NCBI GenBank assembly: GCA_016987375.1
Contig: PJRA01000443.1
Span: 489,625 to 499,822, forward strand
DNA from: Brachionus koreanus
Taxonomy: Eukaryota > Rotifera > Eurotatoria > Ploima > Brachionidae
Length of the DNA stretch: 10,198 nt
Direction of reading: 5' to 3'
Within the stretch, counting starts at the first letter, position 1, and each line of letters starts with the position of its first letter. The translations under genes were made by a program, and so were the position numbers. The notes under the pieces are model-generated. The model was not told the origin of the DNA. It worked only from the letters and a program-made list of their open reading frames with translations, and did no database searches. Shown here piece after piece: positions 1-7,820 of this stretch.

Positions 1-120
1 CTTTTCTTCAACAAAATTCCAGATAAAGTTACTATCACCTATCGGGAGACCCAAGTATTCTATATTTTTAGTCTGTGGTATCTTAAAGCCATTAAGGATA
101 AAGCTATTTGTACCCACAGA
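1..120 (-). pseudogene. Non-LTR retrotransposon reverse transcriptase fragment
   Basis: Reading the minus strand from 120 to 1 gives 40 codons without a stop. They include NGFKIP, then TKNIEYLGLPIGD, then NFVEEK. The block 'YLGLPIG' following a '(N/D)G..IP' segment is typical of the region just after the catalytic YADD motif in CR1/Jockey-like LINE reverse transcriptases. The frame runs off the left edge of the window. Upstream of 120 on the minus strand it enters A-rich sequence with stops, so the element is truncated there. Its sequence differs from the LINE relic at 3441-4163, so two LINE families are probably present. The catalytic motif itself is not visible. Confidence 0.6.
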
Positions 121-338
121 TTTACTTTTTTTTATTTTTAATTATGGCGATTTATTATTTTTTAACTAAAATTACTGAATCTTTCTATAACTAAAATTAC
201 TTGAAAAAAAAATGCTAATTTTGCATAACTTGTATTATTCATCATAATTTTTCTTAGCAGTATTAAAATTATAAATCAAACATTATTTTACAAAAATAAC
301 TAAACAAATAGTATCAAAAAGAATTTTGGTTGATTTGA

Positions 339-977
339 AGGTATCCAGGATATCCAAGCACAAATAATGCATTAAAAGGTACAAATCAATCGATAAAAAA
401 AACTCATACTTTTAGGGATAGAATACCCTTTTCTCATTTTCTTTAACGAGCAAAAATTATTCTTAATCGATGGTCAACAGACCAAGTTACTATTAAAAAG
501 TGGGAAGATGAACCGATGATTAAAGATGCTTACTGGTTCGATGCACTTGCATATGTACAGAAAATAACTTTTCTAAAATATAATAAAACATGTGATATAT
601 ATTTGTTAACATTAGACAAGTTGGTTGATTTTGAGCAATATTTGGATAATTTAGAATGTGATGTTGATTGTATTGATGAATGTGAGTTTGTTTCTAATTT
701 AGACCTCAATACATTCTTTCTGTATAACGATTCGGTTCGTTTGGTGAAATTGGATGAAGAAAATTGGAAGTTTTCGTCTTGTCCATGTAAAGATTACCTC
801 AAAGAGTACATGTGTCAACATATTATTGTGGTGTTGTTGTCAAAAAAATTAATTCAATTTCCAGAAAAGTATTTATATTCGGTAATTGGTTGTAAACCAA
901 GACCAGGAAGAAAAAAAAAGAAATGCCTTGGAATGTTAGGCAATAAATTATTTTTATATTATTTTTTATTAATTTAG
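339..977 (+). pseudogene. Mutator-like (MULE) transposase C-terminal relic with SWIM zinc finger
   Basis: One reading frame runs from 339 to the stop at 977, interrupted by a TAA at 444-446. The part before that stop contains YPSTNNALKGTN followed by HTFRDRIPFSHFL, which resembles the segment after the DDE core in MULE transposases (STNNALE..N..IK..HT.R.R.PL..FL). The later part can be read from an ATG at 516 (153 residues). It carries a SWIM zinc finger with C89, C91, C100 and H102 (CxC, eight residues, CxH), then a basic tail (CKPRPGRKKKK). SWIM fingers mark MULE transposases and derived genes. The frame before 339 ends in TGA, and the preceding bases look like the same gene in another frame, so a frameshift is likely. 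No terminal inverted repeats were found. It is most likely dead, although the 516-977 part alone could encode a small SWIM protein. Confidence 0.7.
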
Positions 978-1143
978 TTAAAATTTAGAAAAAATAGTTG
1001 CAAACTTGATTTTTATAATAAATCTTTATTTTTGAATCAAATGAGAAATTTTATGAAAAAAAAGGTATTTCGGTTCAGTAAAAAACAAATCAGGATGAAT
1101 AGACAAAAGCCTACCAAAACACAAGATATTGTTGAATAAACAA

Positions 1144-1180
1144 AATATCTAAAATATTTGTTGAAATATTCCTAGATATT
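1144..1180. repeat. AT-rich hairpin (inverted repeat)
   Basis: The left arm is AATATCTAAAATATTT (1144-1159), the loop is GTTG (1160-1163), and the right arm is AAATATTCCTAGATATT (1164-1180). The arms pair over 14 positions with a small internal bulge. The hairpin overlaps the minus-strand stop codon TAG at 1172-1174 that ends the adjacent broken coding stretch. It could be a chance product of AT richness or an element end. Confidence 0.5.
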
Positions 1181-1758
1181 AATCACTCTTGTTTTTAGTG
1201 TACCAAAATACTCTTCATAAAATCCTTTTGAATATTTATCCTCTAATGGTCTAACGCTATTTTCATCGTCACTGAAACCCATCACTTTGTTCAACATTTC
1301 TATTTTGTCTAAATTAGACATTAGTATATCTGAATGTTAAGTATTCACTTATTTGAAATTTGTTTAAAACAAATGTTCATTTTTTCTTGTGTAAAATAAT
1401 CACGATCAAATGACAACATTTCTTTTTTATGTCTTCTCAAGATCTCACTTTTAAATGAATTGTTAACTCTAATAAAATCTTCTTCGAAAGTGACTTCTAT
1501 TTCTGTATAGCATTGTTTTTTAGTTGTCCTTTTAATTTCTATATTGCTTTCATTGTTGTGATCTCTTTTGAAAAATGAAATTTGATCAAAAATTGTACTT
1601 TGCCATTTTACATTTTCATTCGAAAATTTTTAATAATTTTTGAACAAATATGATGACTATGTGTTTTTTATCTTTGGCTTAGGATTTAGATGAACATACT
1701 TCCATATTTTATTTATTGACTCAATGACTTTTAAAGTAAATGTAAACGAAAACTTTGG
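1172..1758 (-). pseudogene. Unrecognised broken coding stretch
   Basis: The minus strand has a coding-like composition in pieces. Codons from 1758 to 1345 are in one frame, interrupted by TAG (1657-1659) and TAA (1630-1632). The longest open part, 1629-1345, gives 94 residues without an early ATG. It is rich in charged residues, with stretches such as YTEIEVTFEEDFIRV and RRHKKEML. A second piece in another frame has an ATG at 1319-1321 and a stop at 1172-1174 (49 residues), including NKVMGFSDDENSVRPLEDKY. The two would join through a frameshift or a missed tiny intron near 1322-1347. I do not recognise the family. Its setting among transposon relics suggests a decayed mobile-element protein, but a degraded host gene is equally possible. 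Confidence 0.4.
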
Positions 1759-2326
1759 CAAATTTTTTTTTAAAAAAATAGGTTTTTATTTAAAATTAAA
1801 AATTAATAAAAATTTATTAATTAAATACAATTATAATTGCCAACAAAAAATTCAACTCAAGTCTTCTGACTTGACTGTTTGATCTTTGACAATATTCTCG
1901 TTCAATTTTTATAATTAACACTCAAAGGACCGGTTATAATTTTAAACTTTCTTTATTCTCATATATCTTATAAAGAATAATTGATCTCTACCTTAAGCTT
2001 TCTGAATTTGTTATTGTGATTATATATTTAAAAAAAAATTGGTTTTTTGGAAATGTGATGATAAAAAAAGGTTTCAAATTGCCACCGGTCTTTACAGTGC
2101 TAAAATAAATTATTATGTTTAATAAAATTTTTCGATTTTGTTCCACTTAAAATTTGAATCTATTTTTCTTTATCACTTAAAATAAAATATCAAACTGATT
2201 GCTGATAAAAGTAATTTGGTTACCTAGATACTTAAAACTTGTCTATCTAATCTTGTCTTGACAAATTTAAGAAAAATAAATTAAATAACTCAGCATTAGC
2301 TAGAAAAAAATTAGCCTTTTTAAATC
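1759..2326. other. Non-coding stretch upstream of GST-A
   Basis: This is AT-rich sequence with long A/T runs and no convincing gene on either strand. It holds one short perfect hairpin, CAAGTC-TTCT-GACTTG at 1858-1873. The last part must contain the GST-A promoter and 5' leader, but I see no clear TATA box at a sensible distance. Confidence 0.5.
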
Positions 2327-3212
2327 ATGGGATGTGGTTCGTCAAAAACAAATAAAGTAATTGAACCTGAAACAAAAATAGAAATAGATGTTTCAGAAGA
2401 ACATGATGATAATGAAAATAAAAATGAACAAAGCCCAAGTCCTCCAAATAACGAATTAAAAAAATCATCATTAGCTATTTCAAGCAAAAATTACAAACTA
2501 AATTATTTTGATTTTACTGGTAGAGCTGAATTGTTAAGGCTAATTTTTGCTGTATCAAACACTCCTTTTACTGATCAAAGAATAAAATTCAAAGATTGGA
2601 AAAATGAAAAAAAAAGTTAATTATTAATTGATTGTCTTAAGCATAAAAATAAAATAGTCTATTTAAAGATGCTCCTTTGGAACAACTTCCGTATTTGGAA
2701 GTGGATGACAATCCGATTCTTGTTCAATCGATGGCCATAGCCAGATATTTGGCAAAAGAAATGAATTTAGCAGGTCGTGATACTTATGATCAAGTGAGGG
2801 TTGATTTGGTTCTAGATTTGTGTAAAGAATTTACGGATTGCTTTTCAATTTATATTGTTCCAGAAATGCTTAATCCAACTGATGAAAAAGAAGAAATAAT
2901 CCAGCATTTTATAGATATATTAGCATTGCGCTATTTGAAAAATATAGAAACTCTGATCGAAAATTTTGGACAAAACAATTATGCTGTTGGAGACCAAGTA
3001 TGCTTTTAATTTATTTCTCAAGTATTTAATTAATTGCATTTTAGTTAACTGTTGCCGATTTGTTCATTCATGATCTTGTAACCAATATGATAAAGCTGAA
3101 TTCGGCTATTTTGGAAAATTATCCCAAGCTCAAAAAGCACAAAAGTCAAGTAGAAGAAAATGAAAATTTAAAATTTTATTTAGATACAAGAGACAGAAAA
3201 AAATTAGAATAA
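2327..3212 (+). CDS. Sigma-class glutathione S-transferase with N-terminal acylation motif (GST-A)
   Basis: Three exons are predicted: 2327-2615, 2669-2997 and 3045-3212. The introns (53 and 47 bp) are GT-AG, and the protein is 261 residues. Residues 1-7 are MGCGSSK: Gly2, Ser6 and Lys7 fit N-myristoylation, and Cys3 fits palmitoylation. An acidic, Asn/Ser/Pro-rich linker follows to about residue 53. The GST fold then starts with NYKLNYF, placing the likely catalytic tyrosine at Y60. A TGRAELLRLIF helix, cis-Pro104 in QLPYL and the glutathione-binding pair Q116-S117 follow. The C-terminal domain holds LTVADLFIHD, which carries the T-x-x-D N-capping box of GSTs. Sigma GSTs conjugate glutathione to electrophiles or isomerise prostaglandin H2, normally in the cytosol at about 205 residues, so the roughly 53-residue extension is unusual. 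The first intron matches those of GST-B and GST-C in position and phase (phase 1); the second (phase 0) is unique here. AATAAA lies at 3262-3267. Family call strong; membrane tethering is inferred. Confidence 0.85.
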
Positions 3213-3314
3213 TTTTAAATTAAAAACAAATTAAAATTATAAAATTATAAAAGAATTATAAAATAAAATTTATTTATCAAGTATTAATTTTGTTTGAAAA
3301 ATATCAAAACATAA

Positions 3315-3365
3315 AAATTAAACAGCTTTTAATTTATTTTAACTTTTATTAAATTAAACAGCTTT
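3315..3365. repeat. 15 bp direct repeat
   Basis: AAATTAAACAGCTTT occurs exactly at 3315-3329 and again at 3351-3365, a spacing of 36 bp. The pair lies between the GST-A polyadenylation signal and the LINE relic. It may be a short tandem duplication or a trace of an insertion boundary. Confidence 0.6.
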
Positions 3366-3440
3366 AATAAAATGGAATGGGATGAATCAAACTTTTCAAC
3401 TAATTCATAATCAACTCAATCATCAAGTAAGGATAGGTTC

Positions 3441-4163
3441 AGTAGATTGATCTAGCTGATTTACTATGGTGCAGTCCTGTAAATTTTTGGTTAATAAAAC
3501 TTATCTCATCATGTAATATTATTATGAAATCAAGTTTAATCCTGATAAAACTCAACTTATAGTATTTGGCAAAAAAAAACAAGAAAAATAAAGTATCACT
3601 TATGATGAACACAAAAATGATCCAGACTCATGACAAAATCAAGTATCTTTGATTTTTAATCAATTCGAAAAATACAAATGATGATCACATAAAACAACGA
3701 ATAAGAAATACAATAGAATACAATAGAAAGCCTAAACGCAATCGGAGCTCTTGGAATAAATAGGAGAATTCTCAAAACCAAAATTAAGCTCCAGCTTTAC
3801 AAAACATAATGTCGACCTTTCTTATCTTACGGATGTGAAGCACTAAAAATTAATCAAATAAACCAAAGCAAGCTAAAAACAACTGAAGGAACCATAATCA
3901 AAAGAATTATGGGTCTCTAAAAGAAAGCCAATACAACCAAATGTATGTCCTAGAATTGGAAACAACTGAAATGATGCTACTAAAAAGAAAGCTACATTTT
4001 GTGAAAAGCCTGATGATCAATAAATTTTCAAAAAAATCTTGTCGGTTATCTTTTAAAGAAATCGATGCAAAACGGAAAAAATATTAATTAGAAATCGGTC
4101 ATCAGTGAATTGAACGAAATACTAGGAAATGAAGATGAAAAGCTATTGATTATTTTCGTCTAA
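3441..4163 (+). pseudogene. Degenerate LINE reverse transcriptase, C-terminal part
   Basis: Pieces of one non-LTR retrotransposon protein appear in order, in shifting frames. DLADLLWCSP at 3449 is a decayed YADD catalytic region. NPDKTQLIVFG starts at 3538. DKIKYL.FLINSKN near 3632 corresponds to the YLG segment. Next come SLNAIGALG, then LYKT-stop-CRPFLSYGCEAL around 3796-3845. After that are LKTTEGTIIKRIMGL, then MYVLELETTEMMLLKRKL in another frame, and a last piece, ISELNEILGNEDEKLL, ending at TAA 4161-4163. The order RT palm, thumb (LY...RP.L.YG.E) and C-terminal tail is that of CR1/RTE-like LINE ORF2. At least three frameshifts and several stops show that it is dead. The 5' end, including the endonuclease, is missing. 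Confidence 0.8.
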
Positions 4164-4833
4164 TTTTTTTATTTATCATGAATATTTTGTAATTTTTGTA
4201 AAATTTGATCATTTTTTTAAAAAATGAAACTTTTAAACTTTTCCACTAAAATTTTTTAATAATGCACTAATTTTACTTGAATATTATTTCATATAATTTT
4301 TCAAAATAATTCTGAAAACTCCTAGTGTTTTTAATATTTTGGAGAAAAAAATTGTTTGTTTTGATATTTTTAGAAGCAACCAATATATCGATACCAGATG
4401 TTCATACTTTTTGTCCGAGAAAGACTACCATTTTCACAATTTTAAAAATCAACAACAATACCTGAAAAATACTATGATACCATATGGGTTCAAAGCCTTA
4501 GCCACGTAGGAAAAAAGTCTCATGATTGGAATATAATTCAAAATAAAATAACTAATTAATTTTTAATTATATTGCTTTTGAAATTTTATAGTACATATTA
4601 ATTTTTATTTTTATAAAGAAATTTTTTGATGCATTGAATAATAATAAACCTTAAGTAAAATTGGTGCTTTATTCAGTAATTAAATCAATATAAAATTAAC
4701 ATGCCAAAAAAAACACATATAATTAGCGCGGCAAAACTATTCCTTTCATACTTAATTTTTTAGCTAAAATTTTCACATATTTGATTTTTAAATAGTAAGA
4801 GAAAAATATATTATCATGCCCAAAAAGCTTTAG
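4164..4833. other. Non-coding stretch with a diverged short repeat
   Basis: The first part is probably the LINE 3' tail. From about 4315 to 4509 the plus strand stays open for 65 codons without an ATG. It includes DTRCSYFLSEKDYHFHNF and ends FKALAT-stop, and I do not recognise it. The sequence AAAGC(C/T)TTAGCCAC at 4492-4505 recurs near 4826-4839, just before the Tc1-like relic. This suggests two diverged copies of one element. No RNA gene was seen. Confidence 0.4.
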
Positions 4834-5190
4834 CCACAAATACTGTTCAGTGACGAAATGAACATTGATGTAGATAACAGAAAAAATCGATTAAAGATGC
4901 CATCAGAGAAGCATAATAAAAAGATCCTTTATTTGTAGAAGATTGTATGAACAAAGCAAGGAAATTGTTTTTATTGGAATTCAGGGCTGTGTGGAATTTT
5001 TTTTCTTTTTTTGATGCAAGGCTTAATTCTCACAGATATCATATATCATATTTCATATTTCAAAAAGACTTTTCTTTTGTCATCGAGCAATATTAGTGAA
5101 GAAATGATCACATGAGTAAAATATTCGAATCGAAATTTGGCTCTTGAAATGATTCAATCTGAATTTCATTGAAAATTAATGAACTTGGAT
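4834..5190 (+). pseudogene. Probable Tc1-like (DD34E) transposase relic
   Basis: Three separated plus-strand motifs match the catalytic core of Tc1/mariner transposases. ILFSDE has its Asp codon at 4852-4854 (family pattern V/I-L-F/W-S-DE). IFQKD has its Asp at 5067-5069 (family FQQD). NLNFIEN has Glu at 5171-5173 (family DLNPIEN), with a Trp codon (5138-5140) before it and a later Trp after it. The second Asp and the Glu codon starts are 104 bases apart, one base short of the 105 expected for 34 intervening residues, so a 1 bp frameshift fits. The first spacing (about 72 codons) is shorter than usual, implying a deletion. In-frame stops are many, so the copy is inactive. Inverted terminal repeats were not identified, and the motif matches are short. 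Confidence 0.45.
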
Positions 5191-5349
5191 GGATAAATAA
5201 ATTACAAATTAGGGGCCAAGTTTAAAAAATTAAATTTTTAATATTTTTTATTGATTCTAGCTAAAATATAAGAAATAATACTATAAAACTAAATAAATCT
5301 ATTCAAATTATTAAATATTAATGCTATTAATGCTGAATAATGAAACATA

Positions 5350-6016
5350 TTAGAACTCTGTTTTTGGTCTTTTCTTAAGATAAGCTGCAATTTTTTCATT
5401 TGACTCAACTGTTCTACAAATGGCTTTAATTTTGGGAAATTTGTCCAAAATATTTGCATCAAATTTAAGCATTGATGAAGCAATATCATAAACATGTAAA
5501 TCAGACCATTTCATTGAGTTGCCTACAGAAAAGCCTTCATTTCCATATAAGTTTACAATTTTTTCAATTCTTTCCAAATGCATTGGAACTTCTTCACTTA
5601 CAAACTTTTTCATTAATGCATCATGATCTTGACTAGTTTCATCAAACTCTCTTAAATAATGAGTGTTTTGTAAATCAGTTACTGTGTCAACAACTACATC
5701 AGTTCTCATTTGTTCTATTTCATCGCCTCCTGCAATATTGAATCTCTTAGCTAGCATTCTAGAGTAAGCAATACTTTGAGGAATTTTTTCACCATCAAGC
5801 GTTAAATATGGAACTTGACCAAGAGGTGTTTCTTCAAAAAAGTTTAGTTTAAATTTAATCTAAATAAAATTAAAACAAACCAGCTCTATATTTGCCTGGC
5901 CATTCGGCAAATGGAAATATTTCATCTTCAAATTGAACATTGGCAGCTACAAATATCAATCGAGTCAATTCAGCTCGGCCACGTCCATCAAAGTATGTCA
6001 ATTTATATTTGGACAT
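5350..6016 (-). CDS. Sigma-class glutathione S-transferase (GST-B)
   Basis: There are two exons: 6016-5881 and 5831-5350. A 49 bp GT-AG intron (5880-5832) splits a codon in phase 1. The product is 205 residues, the normal sigma GST length. It begins MSKYKLTYFDGRGRAEL, giving the likely catalytic tyrosine Y8. The thioredoxin-like domain continues with cis-Pro53 in GQVPYL and the glutathione-binding Q64-S65. The all-helical C-terminal domain ends with LDKFPKIKAI and a YLKKRPKTEF tail. The family N-capping box S/T-x-x-D reads K153-W-S-D156 here. A likely AATAAA on this strand is at 5252-5247. The gene lies head-to-head with GST-C, and the two proteins are close relatives, consistent with local duplication. 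Expected role: cytosolic glutathione conjugation or peroxidase/prostaglandin isomerase activity. The in-frame ATG at 5757 is internal, because exon 1 supplies the active-site Tyr. Confidence 0.93.
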
Positions 6017-6314
6017 TATTGGAAATAAATTTTATTATTCTTTAGCTTGAATTAAAAATTTTTCAAATATTTTTTTTTTTTCAAATTCTTCATTTTTTCG
6101 AGACAAAATGTAAAATTATGATTTTTCGGAGGGAGTGAAATTTGCTTTAAAATTAAAGATATTTTATTACAATAATTATTTTTATAGCTTCTCAAATATC
6201 ACATATTTGTTAAGCTTTTTTTTTTTTTAAAAAAAATATTCTAAAATTACATAACCTTTAAATTTGATAAAATTTTATTTATTAATTGTATTAGAAAGAA
6301 GATGATTTTTTATC

Positions 6315-6323
6315 AAAAAAAAA
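6315..6323 (-). terminator. Pol III T-run terminator of tRNA-Lys
   Basis: A run of nine T residues on the minus strand starts three bases after the tRNA discriminator base. It is a standard RNA polymerase III stop. Confidence 0.75.
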
Positions 6324-6325
6324 TT

Positions 6326-6398
6326 CGCCCGATAAGGGGCTCGAACCCTTGGCCTTGAGATTAAAAGTCTCACGCTCTACCGACTGAGCTAACCGGGC
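6326..6398 (-). tRNA. tRNA-Lys (UUU)
   Basis: The minus strand folds into a complete cloverleaf of 73 bases. The acceptor stem pairs GCCCGGT with ATCGGGC (one G-T pair), followed by discriminator G. The D arm TTAGCTCAGTCGGTAGAGC doubles as the A box. The anticodon stem is GAGA/TCTC with a six-base-plus loop CTTTTAA, giving anticodon TTT at 6365-6363. The T arm GGGTTCGAGCCC contains the B box. There is no intron, and CCA is not encoded, as expected for a eukaryotic nuclear gene. It lies between the divergent GST-B and GST-C genes on the GST-B strand. Confidence 0.97.
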
Positions 6399-6493
6399 CT
6401 ACACTGTTATTTTTCAATTTTTTACTAAATTATTTAATTATTTTTTTTTAAATATTTTTTTAAATAGAAAAATCGAGAAATTAAAATTGCACT

Positions 6494-6513
6494 ATCATCT
6501 TCATCATCATCAT
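6494..6513. repeat. Short (TCA)n microsatellite
   Basis: An interrupted run of TCA units lies about 90 bp upstream of the GST-C start codon. It is short, and no function is implied. Confidence 0.5.
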
Positions 6514-6602
6514 TATTTAGTAGAAAATTTTTTAAATTTTTTAGATATAAAAAGAAGAAAGATTTTTTTTCTTTATTCAAAATTCTAAGCTTAGTAAATA
6601 AG

Positions 6603-7256
6603 ATGCCTTATAAATTAACATATTTTAATGGACGTGGCCGTGCAGAGTTGACACGTCTAATTTTTTCAGCTGCGGGTGTTGCCTTCGAGGATGAAAGAGT
6701 AAGCGATTGGCCGGGTACAGTAAAAGCTGGTAAGTTTTTTGAAAAAAAAAATTTAAAAATTATATTTTTTTTATTAGAGGCTCCACTTGGTCAGCTTCCC
6801 TATTTAACTGTAGATGGTGAAAAAATGCCGCAAAGCATTGCTTTTGCTAGAATGCTGGCTAGAAGATTTAACATGGCTGGAAGCAATGAGCTTGAGCAAG
6901 CCAGAACAGATGTCGTCGTTGACACAATTAGCGACTTGCAAAATTCATATTATTTGAAAGTGTTTAAAGCTACTGAAAAAAAAGATGAGGTAATTGCTAA
7001 ATTTTTGAGCGAAGATGCTCTAGTTCATTTGGAAAGAATCGAAACAATTTTAGGCTTATATGGAAATGAAGGCTTTTCAGTTGGTAATTCGCTAAAATGG
7101 TCCGATTTGCATCTTTTTGATGTCACTTCGATTATTTTAACTTTAAAAGCTGATATTTTGGACAAATTTCCCAAGATTAAGGCCATTAGAAAAACAGTTG
7201 AATCAAATGAAAAAGTAGCTGCTTATTTAAAATCAAGACCTGAAACATCGTTTTGA
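6603..7256 (+). CDS. Sigma-class glutathione S-transferase (GST-C)
   Basis: There are two exons: 6603-6729 and 6778-7256. The 48 bp GTAAGT...TTAG intron (6730-6777) is in the same position and phase as in GST-B. The spliced product is 201 residues. It starts MPYKLTYFNGRGRAEL (likely catalytic Y7), then has GQLPYL with cis-Pro and PQSIAFARML with the glutathione-binding Gln-Ser. The C-terminal domain contains NEGFSVGNSLKWSDLHLFD and LDKFPKIKAI. The intron is divisible by three and stop-free, so an unspliced reading gives 217 residues with a Lys/Phe-rich insert between the first helix region and the cis-Pro loop. The consensus 5' site and the intron position shared with the two neighbours argue that it is removed. 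AATAAA is at 7274-7279. Expected role: cytosolic glutathione transferase. The K-W-S-D variant N-cap is shared with GST-B. Confidence 0.93.
   Translation: MPYKLTYFNGRGRAELTRLIFSAAGVAFEDERVSDWPGTVKAGKFFEKKNLKIIFFLLEAPLGQLPYLTVDGEKMPQSIAFARMLARRFNMAGSNELEQARTDVVVDTISDLQNSYYLKVFKATEKKDEVIAKFLSEDALVHLERIETILGLYGNEGFSVGNSLKWSDLHLFDVTSIILTLKADILDKFPKIKAIRKTVESNEKVAAYLKSRPETSF
6730..6777 (+). other. Stop-free 48 bp intron in GST-C
   Basis: It begins GTAAGT and ends TTATTAG, and is A/T-rich. Its length is a multiple of three with no in-frame stop, so retention would add 16 residues (Gly, Lys and Phe rich) without breaking the frame. The equivalent introns in GST-A (53 bp) and GST-B (49 bp) are not multiples of three. 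Confidence 0.88.
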
Positions 7257-7820
7257 AATCTTTAATTTATTTAAATAAAATTTTTTAAAATTAGAGCTTT
7301 TTTATTTTTTAGAGAATAAAATAAATTAAAATTTTAAATAGAAAAAAATTCAATTGTCCAACTATTTGACTCATTACTATATTTTTAGTTGATTAAAGTT
7401 AAAATTGATACTTAAAAATTTTAAATATTTTTTAATTTAATAAGCTTTTTTTTGTCTTTACGAACGTTGAAGGTTTTAATAGCAATTGATTAATTGAGGT
7501 TTTGTTGTAAATGGTACAAAACAGCTTATCGAAAATTTGACTTTTTGAAATAATTTTTTTTTATTTTAAAGCTTAGATCAGTCTGAGTATTTTCTTGCAG
7601 AATTAAATATTTGATAAAACAATTATGAAAGGATCAAAAATGGTTTAAAATAAAATAAAAACTCGATATGAAGTAAAAAAAAAAGTTTATTAATTCAGCC
7701 GTTAATATCATTTTATTCATTAAAATTTTGGTGTACTAGATGGAACAAAAGAAATGAAATACAACTACAATTTTACTTTGAACTGACAGATATTTTTGCT
7801 TCATCTTAAAAAATAAAAGT
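7257..7820. other. GST-C / H2B convergent spacer
   Basis: It contains the GST-C polyadenylation signal (7274-7279) and AT-rich sequence. I see no gene, RNA or repeat here. The H2B stem-loop marks its right end. Confidence 0.55.

Noticed and set aside
2677..3009. Separate GST-like gene starting at 2677
   Set aside because: There is no ATG. It is exon 2 of GST-A read through into intron 2; the splice sites at 2668/2669 and 2997/2998 restore the GST fold.
5289..5495. Minus-strand open frame of 68 codons
   Set aside because: It is an alternative frame within exon 2 of GST-B and its 3' flank.
6560..6602. Trans-splice acceptor before GST-C
   Set aside because: Pyrimidine-rich sequence followed by AG occurs before the ATG, and rotifers are known to trans-splice, but such AGs are frequent by chance here.
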